64,000 nt of DNA from a virus. This document shows, piece after piece, positions 1-6,792 of this stretch. The translations under genes and the position numbers were made by a program. The first letter of the stretch is position 1. The number at the start of each line of letters is the position of its first letter. Below the pieces are notes generated by a model. That model saw only the letters and a program-made list of their open reading frames with translations. It was not told the origin of the DNA and did not search any database. The stretch is from IMG/VR virus record IMGVR_UViG_3300025079_000003, positions 1-64,000 of that record; one strand, given 5' to 3'.

Positions 1-54
1 TATATATAGCTAGCAACAATACAAGTGTAACTATTACACACAACAATACAACAA

Positions 55-100
55 GGGTAGTCTTTGTCTCTCTCTCTATAGGATAATAGACATAGTACCC
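55..100 (+). promoter_or_regulatory. Structured leader ahead of the LRR gene
   Basis: The arms GGGTA (55-59) and TACCC (96-100) pair, followed inside by GTCT (60-63) with AGAC (88-91) across a four-base bulge. The loop holds a CT-rich tract and a small CTAT/ATAG hairpin. No coding sequence is visible here. It may be a structured 5' leader of the gene at 145. The role is not known and pairing was judged by eye. Confidence 0.35.
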
Positions 101-144
101 GGAATCTTAATCAAATAATCTCTAACTAAATAACAAAAACAATT

Positions 145-765
145 ATGAAAAAACTATTAATAATCTTATTCATGCCATTAATATCTATGGCACAACAACA
201 AACATATGTACCAGATGATAACTTTGAGGCTGCCTTAGAGTATCTTGGTATAGGTAACGGAATACCAAATGATGACTTTGTCACTACATCTAACATAAGT
301 GACATAACAAATCTATTAATATATAGTCAAGGTATAGCTGACCTAACAGGCATAGAAGACTTCCTTAGTTTAAGAGGCCTGAGTGTTCAGGATAACCAAT
401 TAACAAGTATAGATCTCAGTAATAATATTGCTTTAAAGATTTTAGATATTAATGATAACCAGCTTACACAACTTGATCTAAGCAATAATCCTTTGATAGA
501 AGTACTTCATGCATTCAACAATCCAGGCTTGGAATGTATAAATGTGTATGATATAACACAAGCAAATACTTGGTATCCTGCTGTTCTTGATAACAATCAA
601 TACTTCAGTGAATCATGCATGTTAACAGACGTAGCTGAAACATACCAGTATAGGAGACTCGTAAAGATAATAGATCTATGGGGTAATGATGTAGTCAAAT
701 ATAATCAGGCTGTCTTCTTTATCTATGATGATGGAAGCGTAGAAAGAAAAGTAATAATCCAATAA
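145..765 (+). CDS. Secreted leucine-rich-repeat protein with T9SS-like C-terminus
   Basis: The protein has 206 aa. It starts with a clear signal peptide (MKKLLIILF... with cleavage probably near residue 16, SMAQ). Residues about 25-125 hold irregular leucine-rich repeats of the Bacteroidetes type, seen as LTSIDLSNN and LTQLDLSNN copies about 21 residues apart. The last 40 residues (RLVKIIDLWGNDVV ... ERKVIIQ) resemble the type A sorting domain read by the type IX secretion system, which exports and anchors proteins on the surface of Flavobacteriia. The product is therefore probably sent through the inner membrane by Sec and then across the outer membrane by host T9SS. A role in surface exclusion or host interaction is inference. 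The start is supported by the signal peptide and the A-rich leader. It could also be host-derived cargo. Confidence 0.75.
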   Translation: MKKLLIILFMPLISMAQQQTYVPDDNFEAALEYLGIGNGIPNDDFVTTSNISDITNLLIYSQGIADLTGIEDFLSLRGLSVQDNQLTSIDLSNNIALKILDINDNQLTQLDLSNNPLIEVLHAFNNPGLECINVYDITQANTWYPAVLDNNQYFSESCMLTDVAETYQYRRLVKIIDLWGNDVVKYNQAVFFIYDDGSVERKVIIQ

Positions 766-775
766 ATCCGTTATC

Positions 776-1009
776 ATGAATCAAAAACAATATGAATCTT
801 TATTAAGATATCTTAGTGAAGAAAGAGCACACCTCAAATTTAAGGAGGATGCAGTAGAATTAAACACGTATACGGGTGACATTGAGTTTACCCATCATGC
901 AAATAAATATATCAGAGCTGAAGAAGGAGTGTTAGAAATGACCTTTGAACAGTTCGGATTCAAACCCAAGCAAAGCTTATTAGATAGACTTAAGTGTCTG
1001 TTTAATTAA
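776..1009 (+). CDS. Hypothetical protein, 77 aa
   Basis: This is a small charged protein of 77 aa beginning 11 bases after the LRR gene, so it is probably cotranscribed with it. No domain is recognised. The N-terminal half looks helical and charged, the middle is rich in aromatic and His residues (EFTHHANKYIRAEE), and there is no signal peptide or membrane segment. Codon use resembles the neighbours. Confidence 0.6.
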   Translation: MNQKQYESLLRYLSEERAHLKFKEDAVELNTYTGDIEFTHHANKYIRAEEGVLEMTFEQFGFKPKQSLLDRLKCLFN

Positions 1010-1013
1010 AAAC

Positions 1014-1158
1014 CTATTAGTGATAATAGACTAACAACACCAGCTATTTATGTTAGATAATAACATGAGTAGTTAGGTCTTGTTTTTGTTTTTGTTAATT
1101 GTGGTTAGTTGATATGGCACCTGATACCTTTTCTTAACTTGTTTTGGTGTTAGGTGCC
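1014..1158 (+). ncRNA. Structured non-coding RNA or 5' leader
   Basis: The 190-base gap between genes holds no ORF but three hairpins. CTATTA (1014-1019) pairs with TAATAG (1024-1029) around a GTGA, GNRA-type tetraloop. ATGTTA (1050-1055) pairs with TAACAT (1061-1066). A 13-bp stem pairs 1116-1128 (GGCACCTGATACC) with 1146-1158 (GGTGTTAGGTGCC); every position pairs and two are G-U. CTAAC (1031-1035) can also pair with GTTAG (1072-1076) around the second hairpin. The G-U pairs hint at selection on the RNA fold. It lies directly ahead of the start codon at 1199, so it may be a leader element or a stand-alone RNA. No known RNA family is recognised. Confidence 0.5.
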
Positions 1159-1198
1159 CTCTATCATAAATCAAAATACTAATACTAAATTTAAATAT

Positions 1199-1705
1199 AT
1201 GCCAAATACTTATAACATATCAAAACAAGCACTAATGAAGTTGCTTAATAAAATACTAAATGTACAGGGTCACATGAACACTGATCACATATTCTCTATA
1301 CTAATGACAGATCTAACTGATCATGCTAAAGAATCTATATTACATCTTGCATACATGGATGATGAGTATGCACCATTACAAGTAGGAGACTATTGTATTG
1401 TTAAACCTAGATCATATCATCCAGGAAGTGAATTTGAATGGGACATACTAGATGATCTCAAACTTAATCCAGGTAATGGCTATGTATATGCCAAAGTTAT
1501 AGGAGATGGAGGTTGGAGTAGTACTGAGCCATACAATCCATTTCGTTCAACACTAGAATTAGAACTATTATATCATGATGCTGATGGTGTGCTCAGACCA
1601 TTCAAAGATTCAATCAACCCAATGGAGTTAACATACGTTGACGTGGATGAGATTAAATACTTTGATATACTTGATACAGATAAACCAATATCAAATTATG
1701 CCTAG
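1199..1705 (+). CDS. Hypothetical protein, 168 aa
   Basis: The function is not recognised. The frame is open from a GTG at 1154, but that codon lies inside the right arm of the 13-bp hairpin. The ATG at 1199 has a typical A/T-rich leader, so it is chosen as the start. The protein is soluble and acidic, with a central segment (VGDYCIVKPRSYHPGSEFEWD) that reads like a small beta-domain. Its end overlaps the next start by 8 bases, pointing to one transcript with the genes that follow. Confidence 0.6.
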   Translation: MPNTYNISKQALMKLLNKILNVQGHMNTDHIFSILMTDLTDHAKESILHLAYMDDEYAPLQVGDYCIVKPRSYHPGSEFEWDILDDLKLNPGNGYVYAKVIGDGGWSSTEPYNPFRSTLELELLYHDADGVLRPFKDSINPMELTYVDVDEIKYFDILDTDKPISNYA

Positions 1706-1892
1706 ACTATCATCAGAACTCATAAGAGATGAGTATAACAAATGGAGAAAGACTGGTGAAGAAACCGGTTTTGGTCCTTATATGAATCAGAAGTACTTCC
1801 TTAAAGATATAGAATTAATTAAAGAATTAGATACCAATATGGCTTTACTTAGACTATTAAAAGATCATGTACAAGAACAAGACACACTATAA
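1698..1892 (+). CDS. Hypothetical protein, 64 aa
   Basis: This small helical, charged protein begins at ATG 1698, overlapping the stop of the gene before it, and its end overlaps the next start at 1867. The overlaps favour this start over the upstream ATG at 1638, which lies deep inside the preceding gene. No domain is recognised. A 9-bp hairpin with two G-U pairs lies 52-75 bases into the frame (1749-1757 with 1764-1772, loop GAAGAA). Confidence 0.55.
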   Translation: MPRLSSELIRDEYNKWRKTGEETGFGPYMNQKYFLKDIELIKELDTNMALLRLLKDHVQEQDTL

Positions 1893-2124
1893 GTTTGGAA
1901 TAGTAACCCAAAAGGTTATATCTGATCCAAGCTTAAGTATACAAGCAAAAGGATTGTATTCATTACTATCCTGTTATGCAGACAAAGAGAGAAGTTGCTT
2001 TCCTTCTTTGTCAACACTAGCTGATACTCTAAATGTAACGCCTGACACAGTCAGCAGGTACATTAGAGAGTTAAAAGCACATAAATACATAAAGAGAGTT
2101 GGTAGAAAGCTATACATAATTTAA
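1867..2124 (+). CDS. Winged helix-turn-helix DNA-binding protein
   Basis: This 85 aa protein is almost entirely one winged-helix domain of the HTH_36 / replication-initiator type. The signature is visible: a lead-in ending SIQAKGLYSLLSCYADK, then CFPSLSTLADTLNVTPDTV as helix-turn-helix, then SRYIRELKAHKYIKR leading to the wing. Such domains bind DNA in plasmid and phage initiators and regulators. No effector domain follows, so it may act as a transcription regulator of the early module or as an origin-binding protein; the sequence does not decide. It overlaps the gene before it by 26 bases and is followed by a 109-base gap with a promoter. Confidence 0.8.
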   Translation: MYKNKTHYKFGIVTQKVISDPSLSIQAKGLYSLLSCYADKERSCFPSLSTLADTLNVTPDTVSRYIRELKAHKYIKRVGRKLYII

Positions 2125-2182
2125 GCGTTAGCTATTATACTGCACTTTATTTTTGAATTTGAACCAAGATATTTAATTATTA

Positions 2183-2214
2183 TTGTCTCAGAGCAATTTA
2201 TTATTTTACTTTTG
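2183..2214 (+). promoter_or_regulatory. Bacteroidetes-type promoter
   Basis: TTG at 2183-2185 and TACTTTTG at 2207-2214 are 21 bases apart, fitting the Bacteroidetes TTG/TTTG and TAnnTTTG boxes. The expected start of transcription is near 2222, giving a leader of about 12 bases for the gene at 2234. Confidence 0.5.
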
Positions 2215-2233
2215 TTAGTATTAAATTAGTAAA

Positions 2234-2506
2234 ATGATAGTACAATTGCCCAATGGTAGAATAATTGAATGTTCATTAGAACAGTATCTCTCTCTTACAG
2301 ATCAAGAGGTGCAGGATCTAAATGGATTAAGTTCAGCCTATACCAAAGAAGTGGGTAATCCTTTTTATAACAGCTTCTCCAGTACAACAACACCTAAGGA
2401 AATCAAAGATTCTATAGAGTTTATAGAAGAGTTTGAGCCAGCCTTAGATGAGATGGAGGCGTTTGAAAAGTTGGAAGACCCGTATTTCCATTCAGATGAT
2501 GTCTAA
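2234..2506 (+). CDS. Hypothetical acidic protein, 90 aa
   Basis: This small acidic protein is placed behind its own promoter and 45 bases ahead of the acidic-tailed protein at 2552. The N-terminus (MIVQLPNGRIIECSLEQYLSLTDQEVQDLNG) is seen in many phage genomes as a short uncharacterised module; the C-terminal third is strongly acidic. No catalytic motif, signal peptide or membrane segment is visible. Confidence 0.6.
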   Translation: MIVQLPNGRIIECSLEQYLSLTDQEVQDLNGLSSAYTKEVGNPFYNSFSSTTTPKEIKDSIEFIEEFEPALDEMEAFEKLEDPYFHSDDV

Positions 2507-2551
2507 TAGTTAGACACATTAATCATTTATTAATTTAATAATCAAGAAAAA

Positions 2552-3118
2552 ATGCAAAATTTAAATCAAGAAGTTTCAATCGTAGCTGATGACATGGGTA
2601 ATGTTATCAGACAATCACAAAACAATGCAGAGTATGGTCACATTAGACTAGTACAAGACAGAATCACAATCAATAATGGTTTTGTAAACAAGAAAGCTGT
2701 ATCTACACTGCTACAGGGCCAAATGGAAGTGTTACAATCATTAGGTTGGGATGCTGATACTAAGCCAGGAGGTAGAATAGTAGTTCTAGAGTCTTTTACA
2801 GGTGATGACCGTAATCTAAAGATGGCTGGTCAGACAGGTGTAATCTGCAAGAGTGTAGATCAGGAGACTGGTGAAGAAAGAAACATCTATAGAACAACTA
2901 AGTTCAAGTCAGACCCAAATGCACAAGATACATTCATTGATCATACTAATGCTGATGAAATCAGAACAGCAAATGGTGTCACTGTTAATAATGAAACTAT
3001 GACACAGACTCCAGACCAAGCGTTTGAAGAAAGTGTAGAAGATGAAGTAGTAGAAGATGTAGTTGATGATAACAAAGAAGTTGAAGTAGAAGACCTAGAA
3101 AAGGAATTCTCACTATAA
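2552..3118 (+). CDS. Probable DNA-binding or SSB-like protein with acidic tail
   Basis: The 188 aa protein has a compact N-terminal domain of about 120 residues rich in beta-type sequence (YGHIRLVQDRITINNGF, GGRIVVLESFTGDD, GVICKSVDQETGEERNIYR). An unstructured tail from about residue 150 is almost all Asp, Glu and Val and ends EKEFSL. A basic or beta domain plus an acidic tail ending in a hydrophobic tip is the plan of phage single-stranded DNA-binding proteins, which use the tail to recruit partners. That is the basis of the call, and no family motif confirms it. It is followed by a strong intrinsic terminator, so it ends the 2.2-3.1 kb transcript. A 10-bp hairpin lies 35-59 bases into the frame. 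Confidence 0.45.
   Translation: MQNLNQEVSIVADDMGNVIRQSQNNAEYGHIRLVQDRITINNGFVNKKAVSTLLQGQMEVLQSLGWDADTKPGGRIVVLESFTGDDRNLKMAGQTGVICKSVDQETGEERNIYRTTKFKSDPNAQDTFIDHTNADEIRTANGVTVNNETMTQTPDQAFEESVEDEVVEDVVDDNKEVEVEDLEKEFSL
2586..2610 (+). other. Start-proximal coding hairpin
   Basis: CTGATGACAT (2586-2595) pairs with ATGTTATCAG (2601-2610) around GGGTA, giving 10 bp with one G-U. It lies within codons 12-20 of the gene at 2552. Confidence 0.5.
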
Positions 3119-3140
3119 TTTAATTTGTTGGAGATACAGT

Positions 3141-3174
3141 AGGGCTGGGGTAGGGTAATACCTCAGCTCTTTTG
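3141..3174 (+). terminator. Intrinsic terminator
   Basis: AGGGCTGGGGTA (3141-3152) pairs with TACCTCAGCTCT (3159-3170) around GGGTAA, giving 12 bp with two G-U pairs. It is followed directly by TTTTG. It lies 22 bases after the stop of the gene at 2552 and is the clearest intrinsic terminator in the early module. Confidence 0.8.
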
Positions 3175-3212
3175 TATTATTAAAAAATCATTAACTAAAA
3201 ACCACTACTAAA

Positions 3213-3734
3213 ATGCTATCACAAAAACAATTACAAAAACTAGATCAACAGAAACAACTAAATCTCTTAAAGTTGAGAGAAGAACGTTACCAATACTATG
3301 GTTTACTCAGTGAGTATCAATTACATCCTGAATCTATAGTAAATTCACTAAATTATTCAAAACTAAACAAGTATCAAGTGTTCTTATTTAAAAGAGTACT
3401 ACATGGTCTCAATGTCTACAAGCCTGATGAAGTTCAAAAGCTTCACTGGGATAAGAAACGTAGAATAAGCAGAGTATGGAGAAGAGCACAAAAAGAAATA
3501 AATGCTTGGAAACAAACCATTTGTAATAAGAAAGTAAATGCTTATCTTCGTAAGACTTTTACAGGTAAAACAGTAGAATATATACTGTCTGTACCTGCAG
3601 AAGAAACATTAGAGGATTACAATAACACTATGACTTTCAAGGAGTTAGGTATTAACTATGAAGATGTTATACTTAAGTTCTTATCATTAGGGTTATTGCC
3701 TAGAAACTTTTTTACAATAACAAATGGGAATTAA
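3213..3734 (+). CDS. Hypothetical protein, 173 aa
   Basis: The function is not recognised. The protein is basic and helical, with an N-terminal Gln/Leu/Lys-rich stretch likely to form a coiled coil (about residues 1-25) and a lysine/arginine-rich middle (WDKKRRISRVWRRAQKEIN, about residues 79-97) that could bind nucleic acid. It starts a new run of genes after the terminator at 3141 and overlaps the HNH gene by 11 bases, which ties it to that gene. Confidence 0.6.
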   Translation: MLSQKQLQKLDQQKQLNLLKLREERYQYYGLLSEYQLHPESIVNSLNYSKLNKYQVFLFKRVLHGLNVYKPDEVQKLHWDKKRRISRVWRRAQKEINAWKQTICNKKVNAYLRKTFTGKTVEYILSVPAEETLEDYNNTMTFKELGINYEDVILKFLSLGLLPRNFFTITNGN

Positions 3735-4005
3735 TAATTATTCTAAAAAGATGTCTAAGTTAAATGCGGCATACACCAAGATGCGTGTGCCGTATTTAAC
3801 AGACAATCCAGTATGTCATGCTAATATACACAACTGTAGTATTAAGGCCACAGACATACATCATAAACAAGGCAGAGGTTTAAACCATTTAAATGTAAAC
3901 ACATGGTTAGCTGTCTGTAGAAATTGTCACATGTGGATAGAAGAAAACACAGTTGAAGCAATTGAGCTGGGATTTTCTCTTCCAAGAATACAAGAAAATA
4001 AATGA
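3724..4005 (+). CDS. Small HNH-type zinc protein
   Basis: The 93 aa protein holds the compact HNH/zinc-finger layout common in phage replication modules: Cys31 and Cys38 (CHANIHNC), then DIHHKQGRG at about 44-52, then CRNCHMWIEEN at about 65-75. The His-His-Lys core and two Cys pairs fit an HNH nuclease domain in which paired cysteines hold zinc. Small stand-alone proteins of this type sit beside helicases and recombination genes, and nuclease activity has not been shown for most of them. It overlaps both neighbours. A 13-bp hairpin (3759-3800) falls within codons 12-26, so the RNA around the start is strongly folded. Confidence 0.7.
   Translation: MGINNYSKKMSKLNAAYTKMRVPYLTDNPVCHANIHNCSIKATDIHHKQGRGLNHLNVNTWLAVCRNCHMWIEENTVEAIELGFSLPRIQENK
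3759..3800 (+). other. Long start-proximal coding hairpin
   Basis: GTTAAATGCGGCA (3759-3771) pairs with TGCCGTATTTAAC (3788-3800): 13 bp, one G-U. An inner CAC/GTG stem (3774-3776 with 3785-3787) caps it. This is the longest stem in the early coding region and begins 36 bases after the ATG of the HNH gene. Confidence 0.6.
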
Positions 4006-5105
4006 CCAACAGAGAAATAGTACAAGAAGATGCATTAGATATTGCATTAAAAAATAAAAGATGTGGGTTAGGTATATCTATGGGTGTAGGCAAGACAAGA
4101 ATTGCAATACAACACCTTATGGTTAACTATAATCCTTTAATAGAAGCCTTGGTAGTGATACCAAAACACTCAGTATCTCAATCATGGGTAGATGAGTTAG
4201 GCAAAATGAATTTAGAAAAGCTAGTAAAGCATATAACATTTACTACATACCTATCATTAAAAAAACATAATCCTAATAACTATGATATAGTATATCTGGA
4301 TGAATGTCATTCATTATTACCATCACATGAGCAGTTCTTAAGTTTGTTTAAGGGTAGAGTATTGGGTTTAACTGGTACACCACCAAGAGATAAACAATCA
4401 GATAAAGGTAGACTAGTAAATAAGTATTGCCCAATCAAATATGAATTCAGTGTTGATGATGCAACAGACTCTAACATATTAAATGATTATCAGATCATTA
4501 TACATGAATTAGAACTGTCTAAGTTACCAACATTAAAGAAGACTAATAAAACAACAGGCGGTACATGGTGGACTAATGAACTAAAAGACTATGGTTATGT
4601 AACTAATAGAGTTGCTGAAGCACAGACTCAAAAACAAAAACAATTTGCAGCTATAATGAGGATGAGGGCGCTCATGGAATATACAACTAAAGAAGACTAT
4701 ACTAAATCATTACTAAAGAACTTAGGTTCCAAGTGTATTATATTTGCTAATACTCAGAAGCAAGCGGATAGAATATGTAAGTATAGTTATCACTCTACCA
4801 ATAAGAAGTCAGAAGATAATCTGGAAATGTTTATTGATGGAAGAATAAACCAACTTTCTTGTGTGTTACAGTTATCAGAGGGTGTTACAATAAAAAACCT
4901 GAAGCAAGGTATTATTATGCATGCATATGGTAATGAAAAGAAAACTGCACAGAGAATAGGAAGACTGCTCAGGTTAAATCCAACTGAGACTGCAACATGT
5001 CACATACTATGTTACAAAGGAACTCAGGATGCATCATGGGTCAAGTCTTCATTAAAAGGATTTGATCAAAACAAAATTAAATACTATAACCCACTAAAAA
5101 GATAA
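4002..5105 (+). CDS. Superfamily 2 DNA helicase (DEAD/SNF2-like)
   Basis: The 367 aa protein carries the SF2 motifs in order: Walker A SMGVGKT (residues 26-32), DECH box (100-103), LTGTPP as motif III-like (123-128), and QRIGRLLR as motif VI (317-324). It therefore couples ATP hydrolysis to movement on DNA, like the small phage helicases related to T4 UvsW that remodel forks and recombination intermediates. It is short for the family; both RecA-like lobes are present but there is no accessory domain. Its ATGA start overlaps the HNH gene, and the pairing of an HNH protein with a helicase suggests recombination-linked replication. Specificity cannot be read from sequence. Confidence 0.85.
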   Translation: MTNREIVQEDALDIALKNKRCGLGISMGVGKTRIAIQHLMVNYNPLIEALVVIPKHSVSQSWVDELGKMNLEKLVKHITFTTYLSLKKHNPNNYDIVYLDECHSLLPSHEQFLSLFKGRVLGLTGTPPRDKQSDKGRLVNKYCPIKYEFSVDDATDSNILNDYQIIIHELELSKLPTLKKTNKTTGGTWWTNELKDYGYVTNRVAEAQTQKQKQFAAIMRMRALMEYTTKEDYTKSLLKNLGSKCIIFANTQKQADRICKYSYHSTNKKSEDNLEMFIDGRINQLSCVLQLSEGVTIKNLKQGIIMHAYGNEKKTAQRIGRLLRLNPTETATCHILCYKGTQDASWVKSSLKGFDQNKIKYYNPLKR

Positions 5106-5108
5106 CTA

Positions 5109-5273
5109 ATGGAAATAATATATATCATAATATCAATATCAAGCTTATTACTATGTAGACTAGCCTATGACCTAGGTAAAAGAACAGGCAAAATAAGATT
5201 TATAAATAAAATTAATAGACTAACAGTAAGCAAGATGCTTGAGCACAAGAGAACTTGTTTTAAAAAATTATAA
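5109..5273 (+). CDS. Small single-pass membrane protein, 54 aa
   Basis: Starting at ATG 5109, three bases after the helicase stop, the frame codes for 54 aa. There is an N-terminal hydrophobic helix (EIIYIIISISSLLLC) followed by a basic tail ending CFKKL. It is probably anchored in the inner membrane with the basic part in the cytoplasm. Spacing to both neighbours (3 and 2 bases) and a matching leader support it as a real gene. The function is unknown. Confidence 0.55.
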   Translation: MEIIYIIISISSLLLCRLAYDLGKRTGKIRFINKINRLTVSKMLEHKRTCFKKL

Positions 5274-5275
5274 CT

Positions 5276-5524
5276 ATGGGAAGAATGAAAGAAATATTTA
5301 TGGCCCAAATGGAAGAGAAATACCAGGGTGATCATGATGCAATGATACAAGACATGGCACGTGTAACATGTGAAGAATTAGTTCCAGACATGGATCACGT
5401 TTGTCCTAACTGTTTTGGAAAAAATAAAATACATAGCATGGTACGTAATGAAACAGAAGCTGGTTGCTTAGATTGTGGACAGGAGTTTGTTATAATAGAT
5501 GATAACGTATTAAGATTTAAGTAA
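5276..5524 (+). CDS. Zinc-ribbon protein, 82 aa
   Basis: The second half of this 82 aa protein is a zinc ribbon: CPNC at about residues 42-45 and CLDC at about 63-66, separated by 17 residues of beta-type sequence. The first half is acidic and helical. Such ribbons bind DNA, RNA or protein partners, and the target is unknown. The stop overlaps the next ATG (TAATG). Confidence 0.65.
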   Translation: MGRMKEIFMAQMEEKYQGDHDAMIQDMARVTCEELVPDMDHVCPNCFGKNKIHSMVRNETEAGCLDCGQEFVIIDDNVLRFK

Positions 5525-5790
5525 TGGCTAGATATACATATCATATAGATAAAACCTTATATTGTGAGGTTGACTATACATATCATAAAAAAGAAGAAGA
5601 GGTATGGACAGAAAGCAATGGTGATCCTGGTACGCCAGGTCATCCTGCTTATGTAGAAGTACATGCAGTGTACATGCCTTTAAAAGATGAGATAGGTAAT
5701 GTAGTAGGTGTTGATGTAATGCCTTTACTACATGAAATGGATATAGATTTAGAAAACATAGAAGAAATAATAGAAAATAATTATGAGTGA
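5524..5790 (+). CDS. Hypothetical protein, 88 aa
   Basis: A small acidic protein with no recognised domain. It opens with alternating aromatic residues (ARYTYHIDKTLYCEVDYTYH) typical of a small beta-sheet fold, then a Gly/Pro turn (NGDPGTPGHP) and an acidic end. The codons of that turn form a hairpin: GGTGA-T-CCTGG (5620-5630) pairs with CCAGGTCATC (5635-5644) around TACG, giving 10 bp with one bulged T. It overlaps both neighbours by a few bases. Confidence 0.55.
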   Translation: MARYTYHIDKTLYCEVDYTYHKKEEEVWTESNGDPGTPGHPAYVEVHAVYMPLKDEIGNVVGVDVMPLLHEMDIDLENIEEIIENNYE

Positions 5791-5962
5791 AGAAATAGAA
5801 AAAGACATGCAAGACATGCAAGGTAGTAATATAGAAGAAGATATAAAGTATAGACAAGGCAGGCCTAGATGGAAGGTTGAACAAACTGAAGTTGCAGCAT
5901 GCATATGTCTATTGATGTGTCTATTAGGATTAACAATAATTTGGTATATTACACACATATGA
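5783..5962 (+). CDS. Small membrane protein, 59 aa
   Basis: Starting at ATG 5783 inside the end of the gene before it, the frame codes for 59 aa. There is an acidic, Met/Gln-rich N-terminus, a basic stretch, and a C-terminal hydrophobic helix (ACICLLMCLLGLTIIWYI) ending TH. It is likely a tail-anchored inner-membrane protein. Its stop overlaps the next start as ATGA, a junction seen repeatedly in this module, which supports both genes. The function is unknown. Confidence 0.5.
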   Translation: MSEEIEKDMQDMQGSNIEEDIKYRQGRPRWKVEQTEVAACICLLMCLLGLTIIWYITHI

Positions 5963-6342
5963 AAGATCAACTATTTATAAAAGCAACAATCAAGGAAGGT
6001 AAATTACACTTCCCTATAAAAGCCTTTGAAAATAAATATAATAATTTCTTTAAGAAGCAGCCAGATGGCGCTAAGATAGAAATCTTTATTGGAGTTCAAG
6101 ATGGTAAAGGAAGTAATCCTCAATTAGCTAGACTACATGTTATGATAAGAGAGATTGCAAATGAAATAGGATACACATTTGAAGAAATAAAACTACAAGT
6201 TAAGCGTAAAGCTGGCCTATGTTTTAATAAGAATAATGTTGAGTACTGTAAGTCATTTGGTGACTGTGATAAAGAAGAACTAAATTTAGCTATACAAGCT
6301 TGTGTTGAAATAGGAGACTTTAATAATATGCAGCTAAGATAG
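5959..6342 (+). CDS. Hypothetical protein, 127 aa (possible recombination accessory)
   Basis: The ATG at 5959 (ATGA with the preceding stop) is preferred over an in-frame ATG at 5899 that would overlap the membrane protein. The 127 aa product has a basic N-terminal half and a segment ARLHVMIREIANEIGYTFEEIK, then CxSFGDCDKEELNLAIQ. The order of these elements faintly recalls NinB-type recombination proteins of lambdoid phages, but key residues were not matched, so this is only a suggestion. Its end overlaps the convergent gene at 6334 by 9 bases. A stem with a bulged A lies 36-55 bases into the gene (5994-6013). Confidence 0.5.
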   Translation: MKDQLFIKATIKEGKLHFPIKAFENKYNNFFKKQPDGAKIEIFIGVQDGKGSNPQLARLHVMIREIANEIGYTFEEIKLQVKRKAGLCFNKNNVEYCKSFGDCDKEELNLAIQACVEIGDFNNMQLR

Positions 6343-6756
6343 TTTAGCTATCTCTTGTGCTAAGAAGGCTAGTCCTTCACCAGCAGATTCTTTAGTCTTA
6401 GCTATTTCAGCTAACTCAGCTAGCTTCTCCTCATCAACTGGTAGTTCTTGTTCAATCTCTAGACCTTGTTGTTTAGCAAAAGATTTGAGTAAGTGTGTTA
6501 AGGAATATATAGTATATAGCTCATGCTCTATAGGTGTCAAAGTTTTATCATTACCTTTAAGTTTACCACTAATAATATTATGGAACTTTTCAGTTAACTC
6601 ACCTATCTTACTATAATCATTATAGAATTCAGAAATGTATCTATAGTATACATTTTGTAAACCAGGAATAAAAGCAGGAGATACTTCAATATCTTTAATG
6701 ACTTTGCTGAAGTTATAAGTAACTACTTTACGTACAGGCTGTTTCTTTTCTTCCAT
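6334..6756 (-). CDS. Hypothetical protein, 140 aa, lone reverse-strand gene
   Basis: This is the only gene on the minus strand within the early module. The frame is open from 6786, but the ATG at 6756 (MEEKKQPVRK) follows a promoter box at 6776-6783 and is the better start. The product is helical and acidic at the C-terminus (EEKLAELAEIAKTKESAGEGL), with no recognised domain. Its own promoter facing away from the operon suggests expression at a different time, for instance as a regulator or anti-host factor. That is inference from position alone. Confidence 0.6.
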   Translation of the reverse strand: MEEKKQPVRKVVTYNFSKVIKDIEVSPAFIPGLQNVYYRYISEFYNDYSKIGELTEKFHNIISGKLKGNDKTLTPIEHELYTIYSLTHLLKSFAKQQGLEIEQELPVDEEKLAELAEIAKTKESAGEGLAFLAQEIAKLS

Positions 6757-6775
6757 AATAATAAGATTTAATAAA

Positions 6776-6783
6776 CAAATATA
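6776..6783 (-). promoter_or_regulatory. -7 box for the reverse-strand gene
   Basis: Read on the minus strand this is TATATTTG, a full match to TAnnTTTG. It lies 20 bases ahead of the ATG at 6756 in the 36-base divergent gap before ung. No good TTG is found at the usual upstream distance, so only the -7 part is supported. Confidence 0.45.
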
Positions 6784-6792
6784 CAATAATAT

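Noticed and set aside
842-848. Perfect AAGGAGG Shine-Dalgarno-like sequence
   Set aside because: It is inside a gene with no start codon after it, and no other gene here uses such a leader.
1154-1198. Upstream GTG start extending the 168 aa protein by 15 codons
   Set aside because: The GTG lies in the right arm of a 13-bp hairpin; ATG 1199 has the A/T-rich leader seen elsewhere.
5528-5884. 118-codon minus-strand frame
   Set aside because: Antisense shadow of three packed plus-strand genes; Phe/Leu/His-rich with no domain.
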